The position numbers and the translations under genes are program-made. A DNA stretch of 64,000 bases, from positions 2,081,001 through 2,145,000 of the forward strand of contig CM072807.1 of NCBI GenBank assembly GCA_037013495.1. The letters run 5' to 3'. The stretch is from Hippophae tibetana (Eukaryota; Streptophyta; Magnoliopsida; Rosales; Elaeagnaceae). The notes beneath the pieces were generated by a model. The model had not been told where the DNA came from. It saw only the letters and a list, made by a program, of their open reading frames with translations, and did not search any database. Positions within the stretch are counted from its first letter, which is position 1. The number at the start of each line of letters is the position of its first letter. Shown here piece after piece: positions 22,845 through 35,933 of the stretch.

Positions 22845-25800
22845 TCATAGTGCAGCCCTCATTGCTCCTCTTGCAGCTTCGCGCTTCATCGCAGCAGCCT
22901 TACCACTGCCTCGGAAATACACATATACTTGCTGCACATCAAGATAATTATGGGGAAAACTAAGGTAAGAAAGAGAACATAAAGAAATGGTGGCTTAATA
23001 GCATAAAGTATTTGTATTTATATGGAGATTGAATCGAATTATACCTGAATAACCCAGATGCTGACAATCGATTCCAAACAGAACAATCCAAAACCGATGA
23101 AGTAGAAGATCTAATATGCAAAACAAACTAAAGTTAATACGGTCAAGCTACATAAAAAGTGTAAACTGTTACCCATCCAATGTAGTGCACCCTCACACAT
23201 GGGAAGATATCTCAGCCAAAGCAGTTATAAGTTAGTTAGCAATGGGCTTACCATAAGGGGAGTAGTAGGGAATACTAGCCTTTTTTAAGGCTGTTGAAAA
23301 CAGTCTATACAAAGAGCCTTATTGCTAAGTTGGTGATTATGATTTTGAGAGTTCATTTGTGATCATTATAAAAGTATAATTCTTGTACAATTGTGAGGGC
23401 TTGAGAGTGTGTGAGCAAACTTTCTTAGGATTGCTTGAGTGTAATTCAATTGAAGATCATAGTGGATTGGAGAGATGATTCCCTCCCATGGATTAAGCAT
23501 TTATCTTGAGTGCTGAACCCAATAAAAGTCCTTAGTGTCTTGTATTGCTCTATTGTTTTACTTTCGCATGTCCTTGGTTCGTTAGATTTTATTGCGTTTA
23601 TCTTAACAATTTGTATCAGAACTTTGTCTCTTGCAAAGGGTTTCGAGCTTAGTTGGTATTGTTGAAAGGAGCTTGATCAACTCATCTTATTTTGCATTTA
23701 TTTGAATAAGTTTCTTGTGTTTTTTAGATTTTGAAACTGTGCAAGATGGGTTATTCAAAGTATGAAATCGATAACTTTGATAACATTGGAGACTATGGAC
23801 GGTGGAAACAAAAAATGTGGTCATTGTTAATACAACAAGAAGTACCATAAGGTGTGGCTAATGTTTGGAAGAAACTAGATTAGTTATATTTACTAAAATC
23901 CTTGTCAAGCAGGATAAGCTTGAAGGTGCAATTGTTTGGGTTTAGAATTGATACTTCAAAGAGCCCGGAAAGCAACTTAGATGAGTTGACACAAATGACT
24001 ATTGAACTTGTTGACTTTGGAGAAGATTTACCAAATGAAAACTAAGCCATCTTATTACTCAATTCAATTCCTAATGTTTTTCGAGAAGTCAAGAATGCTC
24101 TCCAATATAGGAGAGATGGGTTAAAGTTTGATATAATTGTCTCATTTTTAAGAGCTAGAGATGTTGAATTGAAACAAGAAAAAAAAGAATTAGGTAGAAC
24201 TAATAATAGGGATTCTGGACAAGGGGATTCATTGTTCACTCGTGGAAGGTCTAATAAAAGAGAGTGGATTTAAGAAGAAAGGTCGATCACAATCAAAGGG
24301 AATATCAATATCAAAGAAAAGAGGTACTTAGTACTAGGCATGTAAAAAAGGTCATTTTAGATGAGATTGTCCAATCTCGAAGAAAGGAATGGAAAATGCA
24401 AGTGATGGAGAAAGTGATCTAGTTTATGGTGCTTTTGATGATTCAAGTGTATTGTCTATCTCTACTGTGAAATCTAATAGAGAATAGATACTTGACTCTG
24501 GCTGCACTTTTCATATATGTCCTATCAAGAAATAAAATCTTGAAAAAGTGATCTTGGTAAAGTGCTACTTGGGTATAACTCAAAGTGTAAAGTGAAGGAA
24601 TTAGAAAGGTGAAGTTAGTTTTGCATGATGACTTAGAAAAGACTCACTGGTGTAAGGTTTGCGCCCAAGATTAAAAAGAATTTGATTTCTTTGGGAATGG
24701 CAATTCAGGTTATTCAATCAGAATTGAAGAAGGAAAAATGAAGCTTTTGAAGGGAACTTTAATTCTCTTAAAAGTTGTGAAGAAGTGTGGACTTTTGTTA
24801 GAAAGTCATACAAGTATGAATCTTGCATATACTGTTTGTAATTCAAATGATACAACAATGTTATGGCATAGGCACCTTAATCACTTAAGTGATAGAAAAC
24901 TTATTAAATTGTCTAAAAAAGGATTGTTATGTGGTGACAAGGTCACTTGATTGATCTTTGTAAGCATTGCATGGAAAACAAAAGAGAGTCAAATTGACGT
25001 TGAGTACACACACAACAATGGATATATTAGAATATGTTCATTCAAATCTTTGAGGGCTACAACAACAATTCCACTTGGTAGAAATAAGTACTTAACTTTT
25101 ACAGATGACTTTTCAAGGAAGAATTGGGTTTATGTAATCAAAAGCAAAGATGTAATGTTATCTATATTTAAACAATGGAAGGAACTTGTTGAAAATCACA
25201 CAGGTAAGAGGATTAAGAGGCTTATAATTAGCAATGAAATGGTGTTTTGTAGTGTTGAATTTATTGAGTATTGCAAGAACAATGGTATTGAGAGGTATCA
25301 CCATGTCAAGTTGATTCCTCAAAAGAATGGAATTGCAGAACGTCTTAATAAGACTTTGCTCAAAATTGTTAGATGCCTATTGTCAAATGCCAAACTGCCT
25401 AAGCATTTTTGGGGAGAAACAATCCAAACTGCATTCCAATTAATCAAAAAATTTCCGGCAAGTGCTATTGACTTCAAAATACTAGATGAGGTGTGATATG
25501 GTAAGCCTTCTAATTACTCTCATTTAAGGATTTTTGAGTGTGTTGCCTATGTCCATATTAATGAAGGGAAACTACAACCAAAAAATAGAAGATGCATCTT
25601 TATAGGGTACCTTAAAGGTGTTAAAGGGTACAAATTATGGTGTCCTAATCTAAAGAAAACAATTATTGGTCGTAATGTGATTTTAATGAAAATGCAACTG
25701 TACATGATCTTGAAATGAATGGCACAGGTAACATTGATGTTAATAATGAAGATGAAATGATAGTGAAAGAATTGCTATGACCAAAAGGAATAGTCACTTA

Positions 25801-28800
25801 GTTGAGGTGAAGCAAGATAGAAATGATGATACATAATTGGGGAATTTGAGTATATGTGGGTGATAGCACACCAGATGTTACTGAACCTTACCACAATTTA
25901 TACCAATTAGATGGAAACACTATTGAATTAACTGAAATGATAGAGGGTCATCATAAAGAAAATTCCTTGCACAATTATCAACTTACTAGAGATAGAGGAC
26001 AAGAAGAGATTAGGAATCCTAAGAGGTTTGCTGAAACCGACTTGATTTACTATGCCTTGATTGCTAGTGTTGAACCTAATTATAATAAACGAACTACCTA
26101 TAAAAAAGCTCTGACATCTAAGGATTCCAACAAATGGATAATGGCTATAGATGATATCAATCTCTTATGAAGAATGAAACCTGGACGTTGATACTTAAAC
26201 CACCTCATGCTAAAGATTGTTGGAAGTAGATGGTTGTTCAACTTAAAAGAAGATAGAGAAATGATTGAACCCAACAAGTTCAAAGCAAAACTCATTCATA
26301 AGGTTTCTCGTAGGTCGAAAGAGTTGATTATAATGAAATCTTCTCTCCTGTTGGAATATTACTTGGGGGACATAAGGACTGCAAAAATATATAACACAAC
26401 CTGTTTTCTTTATATTCTCAGAAACCTTTGCTCTAGTACAATGGAGTTCATATACGAAACAATTCGCCCAAAACACCATACCTTGACTTGAAGATTGTTT
26501 TTATTAACGAGTATAAATGAATTGTTACGCCTACTTCCCACAAACTTGAGTTTTTGAGAGAATTTGTGCTTGACACTTCTACATAGTATCAGAACAGTAA
26601 GGCTGGGATTGAATCCATGTGACAACCTCCCAAAATCAATTAAAATTCTCAAGTTTGATGGTCCTTACAAGAAGACAAAGAAATCCACTCTCAAAGAAAA
26701 TTCAAATAATGGATCTTTGCAAAAAGACAAAGTAACCCATACTTTAAGAAGAGTTTTAAAAATTATAAATGAATTGTTAGGTCTACCTCACACAAATTTG
26801 AGTTTTTGGAAGAATTAGTGCCTAACACTACAGTTTTATCTTATGAGATAGTTATCTACTGTTTTTCGAATGTTCACAGCTAGGGGACAAATTTGGACAC
26901 CGTGTGGTATGCGGGACTCGGTACATTCTAGACTCAGTTATAATTTCTTAGCTCTTGCAATTTTCTAATTTGCAGTTTTATATATATTCACTCATCCTGT
27001 AATTTAATCAGAAATTATTCAAGAATAATTGCATTTCCTGTTTTTCCTTTGATTACCACTAACACTTCCATAATTTAATCAGAAATTATTCAAGAATAGT
27101 TGCATTTCCGGTTTTTCCTTTGATTACTACTAACACTTCCATCCATATTCTCATTTAGTTCAGCATGCACTGCTTTCCCGGCATACGAATTTGAGTTAAA
27201 TGGATAAAAATATATCAAGACTACATTTGGATAGTGAAGTGTACTCCAGTACTTCACAGCAAAAAAAAAGTACTCCAGTTCAAGCATACTTACCCCAACC
27301 AAGGCATTGTCGCCAACAACGTCAATAGCAGGCAGAATACCACTGTCAAAAGACACACCAAAAGATAATCAGCACATGAAGAGTAAACCGGCAAAGTTTA
27401 TTATACATGAAGAATAATAAACTATAATCCCAATAAAGATGGGGTCAATAGAGCTATGAGGATGAACAAAAAAAAAACTCACTTAAAATCAACTTGCAGT
27501 TAAGAAAGTATATCTTGTTCTATAAGGGACGTACGTGAAGGATTTTCCTCTGAAAATTATAGGTGGAGCAACTGCAGCATAGATGCAGAAACCAATGTGA
27601 ACCTGGAGGCAGAACAAATTAGAAAGTAGGAGTTAGATTTATGCCATCCTTTACCTCTATCACAGACCTATTAACTAAAATAATATGATACTTACCACAT
27701 AAAATAGGAAAAACCATCCAAACTTAAAAGCACTGTCTGACCTATAAGATAATAAAAGATTGCATTTAAATTAAGGGAGTTGCTAAGACTAATAAACCAC
27801 ATATAATGGTAAAAAAATGTTTCTTTCTTTTCAAAATTTAGTCACAACAATCTAATTGAATCATTATTTACAGAGATTATGATATATTATAACACTAATA
27901 TGGTACTGGATAATTCCATCAACACCGGTTAAATAAGCTCATGTTTTCTGCTTTAGTTTAGTCTCAAATGTTTCCCAACAGTTAGAATCACGTGACCTTA
28001 AAAAATTACAGTTGTGATTCAATAGATAAAATATGACATTACATGAACTGTTTCAAAACATAATTACCTAAAAGCACGATACAAAGGACGGTACCACAAT
28101 ACATAGGATCCTGGAACTCCAGATATGAAATAAATAACAGCAAGGAACCAAATTTTCACCCCTAGCACCAATAACAGTAGTTAATCAAGATCGGCCAAAT
28201 TAAAAATATCAGATCAGTTATGAGAATACTGCTTCTGCAGAAAACAGGTGAAGTAGACTCTATTTACCTTCCCCTTTAATCCATGCAAGAGTAACAGCTA
28301 TTAGATTCCAAAAAAGACAGACAATAAGTCCTGCATAGACCAAATAATAACTACCAAATTCAGGTCATGTTCATCATTAAAATATTTCAAAGGTGCAAGG
28401 ATACAGGAAAAATACAAAAACCGTTAATGCATACATGAATAATGAAAAAATAGTCAAATATCATATACACTCCTCACTTATGCAAATATAACAATGGGAC
28501 CCAATGCTTCAAAAAGTACCATAATGAATCTGTTTCATATTTTTCAAATATGCCTTTGAACCCCTTGCATCCAACAATAAGGAACCAAAACTCCTAACAT
28601 ATATATTTTTACATTCCTCCAAGGAATCAACTGCATATTTTCACAACACCTAAATGCTACTATAGGTAAAAAGAAGAAGAGAAATTTGAAGGTATCAGTG
28701 ATTTTTCAGAGAAGTAGCATTATATATCTGTCACAAGGAAACATATTATCAGTGACATTATTTTGCAAACAAACACAGTTGCACAATTTTTATTTTTTTT

Positions 28801-31800
28801 GAGTAAATCTATAAAAATACCATCAAACTAATGCAATTATTTTGTTTATATTATCGAACTATTTTTCGTCTAGTTTATATCACCCAATTATTGTTTTTAT
28901 TTATTTATATCATTATGTTAATCTCTGTCTAATGGCGTCACACATCAGATAATTAAGTATTAAATTTAGAACAACTAAACTCTTTTAATTGTTCCAAATC
29001 TACTATTTCTGAGTTGTTTTAAATCTATCACTTGACTATCCGAGTTATTCCAAATTTGTGCCGTTAGATGGAGATTAACAAAAATATATAAATGGAACAA
29101 ATGCAATAGATGGTAATATAAATGAGACAAAAAATAATTTAATATAAACAAAACAAATGCAATAATTCAATGGTATTTTTGTAGGTTTCAAATGTTTTTA
29201 GTATTAAAATTAAAAATTAAACGCAAAATAATTTATAGACATCACAACTCTTATTGTAAAATATATTTATTAAAATTATAAAATAGTGGAAAGGCAATAA
29301 ATTCCTTTACACATGCTTTAAAGCATAAAATTTATTTATTATGAAAGTATACTAACAAAACTATGTATTAAACAATCATAAAAATGAAGGGTCCACCTAT
29401 AGTAAGAACTTTGAATATGGGAGAAAAAATAATAATAATACAAGAAGTACTAGTGTGATTTTTTTTTACTTAAATAGACTAAAAATAAGAGCAATTAATA
29501 AAATAAAAGAAATAGAAAATAATGAAAAAATGTAAAAGATGAACAAGACGAAAAGAAATAAGATGAGATATTATTTAATATTTGTTGTTTATTTAGAACA
29601 AATTTTTTTATTTTAATATTTTTTGAACTTCTTTTTATTCTTTAAATAATAATCGGGCTACCATCACTCCAATAGCTTGGTAGTTTAATAAAGACAATAT
29701 CCTATATTCTTTTGGACGTGGCTTCAAGTCTCCTGGTAGTTTAGTATTCTTAGTGAGTGAATGTTATCCCATTTGAAAAAATAGCATGTCTTAAAACTTG
29801 AAATGATAAAAATAGCACATCTTATATTTAACAAATATATTTTTACTATTAAATAAAAATCCAACTTGTTATTTTACATTAAACGTCATTCAATTAAATA
29901 TCAAACTGCGGACATTTAAACCCATTTAATGTTGAATCCCGTCCGGTTTGATCCTGTTATATATTATTAGATATTATTTTAATTCTTTTAAGTTTTAGTG
30001 GTGTTATTTTATATGATTTCTAAAAAAAATCGATTGGACTGATATGTTAATTCTTATTAGGCTTAAAGATTATTGAATTTATACATATAATATAAAAAAC
30101 ATTGTCCAAAATTTAGACTAAGCTTCAGCCCACCCAAGCCCCCACATCAATCCGCCCCTGCTTGCATGATTATTAAAATGCAAAATGCCACCTGCTTCCA
30201 CTTGACAAGTCAATATACATCCACTCCAACCCAAACAAATCGAATCAGTAAATCAGTTATCCTAAAGCCCTTTTGATGTTTAAAATTTGATTCAGGATAT
30301 CCATGTCTGATTGCTATTGACCATAATTCACAATTTGAGATTAACCAACAATAAATCATATGCATTAAAACAAAACAAGCTCTGCTCTGGCTGCTTGTCC
30401 TGCAAAGCTAGAGATTATATTGCGTCCAATACCAGTGCACCATGAATAATAATGTAAACAATAATGAAAACTTATGGGTATATATCATCCATCATCAGTT
30501 GACATACCTAACCACGTTGAAAATGCGACATATTGTGTTTTCTGCAAATATATTGGTATTTCATTTGCAATATCATGATGGATAAGTGGGAAAAAAGGTG
30601 GCCAGTTTTTCTCCTCAAGAACAATTCCAGCTGCCAAACAGGAAATAAGCATGGAGAAAAGGAAAAGTTGAGAGACAAATATTTATATCAAAACTGGCTA
30701 ATAGATGCAAAAAGAAACATTGAGAGAAGGATGTAATTATTCAAAAAAAGGGAATGTTCATAACCTCGCGCAGCAGCTTCTTCCTTTCGTCTTACTTCCT
30801 GCAAAACAACAGAAGGGAAGGTTTGGATGCTTATGAAAATAAAACTTCAATTAGACGAGTAAATAGCTATAAATATACACATCTGCTTTAGTAAAGAGAG
30901 ACAAAAATTCAAACGACTACTTTTGTTTGATGAGTAGAAACAAGTTATCAATTATCACATAAAGAAGAGCAAAATATGATCCCCTCATGAGAGAGGGCAT
31001 GTTTGGAAGAGCAAATTATATACAGCCAGAAGAGCTCAGTCTAAGCATACTACATCCAATAACCATATCATGCAACAATTATCCACTTCTCAATTCAGCA
31101 AGTAAAACAGAAGTGCCTAACATGGGCTCTCACACATGAAATGGGTTCAGGATCTTCTGTCTTAACATCATAACACGTCATTTAAAAAACCACTAAGTTT
31201 CTAGGAACTCTACGTGAGGGGGTAATATTTTAAAAGTTGGGTGATAACACAGGTCCCATAGTTACGTTAAAAAGAGTAGTTTAGTCATTTAATTGTTTTT
31301 TATAACAGTTTAGTGTTTTGTTTTGAAAAAGTGACAGTACAAAAATAAATGATCAATTTTTTATTTTGTTTTTATTTGTTTCTCATATTGTTTCAACTGT
31401 TATTAAGATAATAATTTCATAAATTATCTTTAATAATATATTCAAAATTGATAAAAAAAACAAATTAAAAAATAAAAAAGTTTTAAATTTTTATTAATTG
31501 TACTTGTGCTATCACTTTTTCTTAACAAAAAAATAATAAAGGAACTAAAATGCTCTAACTAATATAACTAAGGGATTTTGTGTACATTTGTCTTTAGTTT
31601 AAATGGCGTGTCATGATCCTATTAATAAGATAGAGATTAATACATAATTTAAGATAGAGGATCTGAATCCCACTTAAAGATGAGCACTTGCATATCTCAT
31701 TTTTAAGTTTAATTTATAATCATGCTCAACCAAATTTTCTTAAAAAAAAATCTCTTAGAAAGAAATTAAATATCTTGGCAACATCTCAATCAATTCAAAT

Positions 31801-33924
31801 TAATGATGAAATGAAATTTTGTAAGGACTATAAGTGTTGATTATTTTCGTGTACAAAATATTTACCTATAAATTTGTTTTTAAACCTGCTATCAAGTCTA
31901 TCAAAAAAAGTCGAACAAATGCTCGAGTTTCAAAAAATCATACTCCAAGTATATCTTTTATAACTACGACATATATGATTACATTTATACATTTAATAGT
32001 AAATCTTCATAAATATGAAATTATTTTTTATGCTTAAATATTTTTTTATATGTTTTAATATTTGTAAGATGTGACTTAAAAATATATTTTTTATTAAGAC
32101 TTTGAATGGGCTTTGAATAATGAAGCCCAAAATATTCTAATTGCTAGTAGATTATATATATAGGGTTAGTGTTAAGAGGTGGTGAAATAATTTGAGTGAG
32201 AAAAGAAAAGAAAACCTGAATTGGTAATATTTGTCTCCTCTGTTTCAGCCTACATCATTGTTTCCAATTGCATGTTGTCATCTCCTCTAACGACTGGTCA
32301 CAAAAAATAAAGTTTAATATTTTGATGATGGTTAATATCATATAAGGGATTCAAGTCCTGACTTAGGACCAATTTTTATCGTAGTTTAATGAAAGGTAGG
32401 CAAAGTCGATAAATTAATTTGTGGTATTTAATTATCTTTATTTTCATATTTTATAGTCAAGTTGGTTCATATTTTTCATGTTTATATAGCTTTTCTTAAT
32501 TAGGGTATTTCATATTTAAATCAAATAATTATATAAGTGATCATTATGATTTGATTTAATTATTAATTTTAAAGAAGTTATTTTTATTGAACTTATGCTT
32601 AATCTTTTTACTCTAAAATTTTTTAGTTGATTTGACTTAAATGACATATATTTTGAATCATCTAGTTAGAATTATTCATTGTTAAATTCGTCTAGAACAC
32701 ACATAGACACGTGTGTGTTTTGTGCTAACTCTTTTTGTAGTTGATTTGTGAGCAATCGATCTGATTAGCGGAAAGCTTATTAGAACGTTGGTCTGAAAAT
32801 CGTTCATACTAATTTTAAAAACTGTGAAAATAGAGTAAAGACTCGTAAGTAAAGCACATTGAGATAATATCCTAAGGGGTAGCATAAGACCGAATTTGTA
32901 CTTAAACATTTGATTTTCATAATGAAAAGTTAGGTGATCCGGTAGTTTTCCTCTTAGTTTATAGTTGTGACATAAGTTATTTTCACTTAAAAATATCGTA
33001 TGTTATTCTCTTATTTATATACTTTATTTTTACACATGATTATATGTCTGATAATTTTATTTAGATTATTAAATTATAAATTTATAAAAATTAAAAATAA
33101 CTTATAAAAACTTAATAAATATGTACAAGTGAAAAGGCCCAAAGTCCCTTAATTCTATAATTTTACAAAACTTAACTGTATTCTAGAATTTAAGCTGTGA
33201 ACGAAATAAGTACCTGCTCACGTCTTTTCAACTCAGATTCCTTTGCTTGAAGGTCCCTCTCTTTCTTTCTCAAATCCTAACTCCAAAAAGGCTACAGTTA
33301 GATGAAAAAGAAGATAAACTTCAATCCCGAGATACAAACATGAAAGTTGAACTTACTTCAGCCTTATCCATAGGTATATCAACTGTTGCACCCCCACCAT
33401 AATTGAAATCAACAGGTTCAAAAGGGAGGGGAGAAAGCCTCGAGTTTGTGCCAGGAGCAACACTTCCAGAATTCTAGGAATTATTTACATAAATAATTAA
33501 GAAATCAAAAATTCGAAATAAACAAAAAGAGAAGAGAAGAGAAGAGAGCAGGGTGTATGAAAGTGGGTAACTAACTAGAGCAAAGTTAATGAAGAGAAGT
33601 TTCAAATTGATTCACAATAGATGAAGCAAAATATTCTATATAAACCCAATTTCCACATTTATTTGCACATGGGTACTCAATTCCTCAGATCAAACCCAAA
33701 AAACCAAGTAAAAATAATGTCAATCACAAATCCACCAGTAATCAAATATATGAGGGAGGAAGTCAACCATTACGAATCAGTCTGTTCACAGGCTCAAAAG
33801 ACTTTTCATTCAATCCCAAGAAAATTAAGAAGCATAGAAAATCAGAGCTAAAAAAACTCACAGAGAAGGGGTTGACTTCTTCTACTTCCTCGGCAAAAGG
33901 GTTACGATCGTATCGACTAGCCAT
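22845..33924 (-). CDS. SCAMP: Secretory carrier-associated membrane protein (SCAMP)
   Basis: Twelve exons join without a frame break into 290 residues plus stop: 33924-33862, 33473-33357, 33276-33214, 30798-30765, 30630-30508, 28330-28268, 28161-28068, 27741-27696, 27602-27535, 27342-27294, 23110-23045, 22931-22845. All borders are GT...AG. The protein has NPF motifs at residues 8-10 and 18-20, a charged coiled-coil region at about 55-95, four hydrophobic segments, and the conserved [11 protein letters not shown] loop after the second segment. These are all hallmarks of plant SCAMPs, which cycle between trans-Golgi, plasma membrane and cell plate in vesicle trafficking. The frame stays open upstream of the chosen ATG to 34044, but those 40 residues are hydrophobic and unlike the family; [10 protein letters not shown] is the expected start. 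Introns 3, 5 and 10 are swollen by transposon insertions. Confidence 0.96.
23167..23608 (+). repeat. 5' LTR of the copia element in SCAMP intron 10
   Basis: The right end ...TATCTTAACA is followed at once by a primer-site-like TTTGTATCAGAAC (23610-23622). The left end is taken as TGTTACCC at 23167; TGTAGTGC at 23181 is an alternative. A TATA-like CATTATAAAAGTAT lies at about 23363. No matching 3' LTR was found, so the element is truncated. Confidence 0.55.
23746..26370 (+). pseudogene. Ty1/copia gag-pol, truncated in reverse transcriptase
   Basis: Copia domains occur in order with many stops and shifts. Gag runs from the ATG at 23746 ([20 protein letters not shown]) to about 24260 and includes [21 protein letters not shown] decayed zinc knuckle lies near 24335-24375, and the protease DSG appears as [12 protein letters not shown] at about 24490. 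The pre-integrase block [14 protein letters not shown] is at 24860-24900. The integrase core (24951-25496) has [13 protein letters not shown] and the [12 protein letters not shown] end. RT begins at about 26000 ([13 protein letters not shown]) and stops after [12 protein letters not shown] sequence near 26360. RT core and RNase H are missing. The element cannot move on its own. Confidence 0.88.
26512..26829 (+). mobile_element. Small element with 66-bp direct repeats (TRIM-like candidate)
   Basis: Two 66-bp segments (26512-26577 and 26764-26829) differ at ten or so positions, about 85% identical by eye. Both start TATAAATGAATTGTTA and end ACACT. The first is followed within a few bases by TAGTATCAGAAC (26584-26595), a degenerate methionine-tRNA primer site. 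Between them lie 186 bp of non-coding DNA. This is the layout of a tiny terminal-repeat retrotransposon; alternatively the two segments are ends of two related LTRs brought together by rearrangement. Confidence 0.45.
27001..27142 (+). repeat. 71-bp tandem duplication
   Basis: A unit starting AATTTAATCAGAAATTATTC is present twice in tandem at 27001-27071 and 27072-27142, with only a few differences. It lies between the retroelement debris and SCAMP exon 10, inside the intron. Confidence 0.8.
28803..29192. repeat. Foldback element in SCAMP intron 5
   Basis: Arms of about 135 bp (28803-28940 and 29058-29192) are reverse complements. Both read outward-in as an AAAAATACCAT block, then TTGTTTATATTA, then TT-TCGTCTAGTTTATAT or its variant, then GTTAATCTC-GTCTAA. 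The spacer of about 115 bp has no ORF. Terminal sequence GTAAATCTATAAAAATACC pairs with GGTATTTTTGTAGGTTTC. It is a Mutator-like or other long-inverted-repeat MITE; a target duplication was not clear. Confidence 0.7.
29990..30165. repeat. Possible fragment of a DNA transposon ending CAGGGGCGGA
   Basis: The right end of this AT-rich block reads CAATCCGCCCCTG, so on the minus strand it begins CAGGGGCGGATTG followed by a GTGGGGGCTTGGGTGGGCT stretch. This start is common among plant DNA-transposon ends. The other end was not found. It lies in SCAMP intron 4 or 5 territory (between exons 5 and 6). Confidence 0.3.
30799..33213 (-). other. SCAMP intron 3
   Basis: A 2.4-kb intron separates exon 3 from exon 4. 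It contains the foldback element at 31240-31595 and otherwise AT-rich DNA. The plus frames at 31834-32037 and minus 32909-32682 are open by chance and resemble nothing I know. Confidence 0.85.
31240..31595. repeat. Foldback element in SCAMP intron 3
   Basis: The left arm (about 31240-31400) and right arm (about 31430-31595) are inverted copies. The best-conserved blocks are CCCATAGTTAC / CCCTTAGTTAT, TTTAGTCATTTAATT / TTTAGTTCCTTTATT and GAAAAAGTGACAGTACAA / GAAAAAGTGATAGCACAA. No ORF lies between them. Confidence 0.6.
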
Positions 33925-35540
33925 ATAGCATAGAGAAAGCTCAAGGGCAAAGCTTATAAAAGAAGAAAATTGAAGCCAAAAACAAAAAATGAAATTAATT
34001 TCGAAAACATTGACCTTTCTGTATTTCCTTCCCTCCAAGTTCAAGGATCCAAATTATAGATCTAACAGCATTGTTTTATTATTTCTGCAAAATATTTTGT
34101 GTCTATGTTAATTTTAAATTTTATTAACTTTAAATATCATATCATTATATATTCTAAAAATAATAAATAATTTCTTTTAACATTAATTATTAATGTACAA
34201 ATTTTATAATTATAAAACTCATAAATATAAAAATCACTTATAATAAAAAACAAATATATTATCGATATTAATATATTAAGAAAGGTTGTTTTAAAAAATT
34301 AATTTTTTACTAATATAATTAAAAAAATAATCACTAAACACTTTAATAATAAAGAAAAATGTCATTTTGATAAAACAAAACTCAAGTTCTAAATTAAATT
34401 ATGTATAAAAAGAAAATTAAATTAAAACAAGCAAACGAAAACAAACAAATTAAATTATAATCAAACCTATAATGATGGATGAAAATAGGAATTTAAGGAG
34501 TATAAAATTTCATTGACATAACGAATTAAGTTATTTAAATATAAACTATATTTATTGATTTTTTTTAAATAAATAAAATCTCTATAATCATAATGAATTA
34601 CTAATAATATTTAATAAATTATTTTTTCCTTAATCGACACATAACTTACTTGCTTAGGTTTTTAGAGTGAAAATTCCTCGAGTCTAACATTTTTCTATTT
34701 TCTTTTTAGGTCGGTTTAAATAATGTTTTTTTTATTTCAAACTCAACCTTAGTTAATTTCTTTTTCTCTTTCCTTACCTTTTTTTATGTTTTGTGATATT
34801 TTGACGATAATTGAATTAATAAATTAGTAAACTAAAGATATATATATGAACCAAAATTTTCAATTAATAAATAAAGTAAAGTTGTGTTTGAAATTAATAA
34901 ATTGATAAGTTTAAGATAGATATATATTTTTAATTATAAATCAATATTTAATCCATCTTTAATTTATAATTAAAGTTATTTTTAAATCATATAATTTAAT
35001 GCAAATCATTAAAATTAAAATGAATTCTTATTCATTATTCATAACTAAGAGCACATATGATCTGTCTAATGCTTAATTTTAAATTATTTTCTTTAATCAT
35101 AAATCAATACTTGTCACATTATGAATTTATGATTAAATATTTTATGATTATGAATAAGAAATAAATCTAAAACTTTTATTTATTTAAGCCACAAAATTAT
35201 ACTTCTAATAATTAAAAATAGAAACTAAAATCTCATATACATATTTAACCAATCACATATAAATTAACAAAAGTTAATTTAATTATGAAAGACATCAACT
35301 TACAAAAAAAATTATAATAATTAAAAATATTTTTTTTCCTTGAAAACTATTTCATATCTCTAAAAATATTGTCACTAACTTATCCCAATCATTGGTTCTT
35401 CTTCATAATAAAAAAAAGTTCTCTTTTTATATCTATGGAATGGTTAATCTAATTTCTAATTGGCTAATCTATGTAATGGATATTGAGAAAATTATAAATA
35501 AAAGCTATCTTAAGTATTTACAGAGAAAAGCGTGTATAAA
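33925..35540. other. SCAMP promoter side and intergenic DNA
   Basis: The first 150 bases hold the leader and presumed promoter of the SCAMP gene; composition is mixed and no TATA box is obvious. From 34080 on the DNA is very AT-rich and I see nothing coding. Confidence 0.4.
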
Positions 35541-35551
35541 AGACTTTGAGT

Positions 35552-35933
35552 TAGGGGTGTCCATGGTCCGATTCGGTCCGATTTTCCTTAAAAAAAATTT
35601 AACCAAATCGGACCGTTCATATTACTCAGACCGGATCGGACCGTTCATATTACTCGGATCGGACCGGACCGTTTGAAACGGTTTTAAGAAATAAAAATCG
35701 GACCGAACCATTTGATTTATAAAACGGTTTGGTTCCTAGTTTGGTCAGATTTTTTATAATTTAATGAAGAATAATGTGAAATTTTTAATATATTATTAAA
35801 CCGATACGGTTCGAACAATTTAAAATTAGTACAAACTGAACCAGACCGTTTGATTAGTAAGACCGTTTGATTAGTAAAATTGTTTGATTTGGTCCGGTCT
35901 GGTCCAATCCGGACCGGTTTATGGACACCCCTA
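35552..35933 (+). mobile_element. hAT-like MITE, complete copy with 8-bp target duplication
   Basis: A 382-bp non-coding element has perfect 12-bp terminal inverted repeats: TAGGGGTGTCCA at the left end and TGGACACCCCTA at the right. It is flanked by the direct repeat CTTTGAGT (35544-35551 and 35934-35941). An 8-bp target duplication and this terminal sequence fit the hAT superfamily. The interior is rich in alternating GGACCG / CGGTCC motifs. It has no transposase. Confidence 0.85.

Larger units (their letters stand above)
23111..27293 (-). other. SCAMP intron 10 with nested retroelements
   Basis: This 4.2-kb intron lies between the exons ending at 27294 and starting at 23110. It is filled mostly by a plus-strand copia element (23167 to about 26370) and a second retroelement fragment (26512-27142), both antisense to the gene. 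The flanking exons keep perfect phase, so the insertions are tolerated if splicing still works. Confidence 0.85.

Noticed and set aside
32700..32720. ACACGTGTGTG palindrome in SCAMP intron 3
   Set aside because: A single G-box-like palindrome deep in an intron, with no neighbouring promoter features; likely chance.
33763..34044. A 93-codon minus frame overlapping SCAMP exon 1
   Set aside because: It is SCAMP exon 1 read through into its 5' leader and first intron. The start at 33924 matches the family; the 40 extra residues do not.
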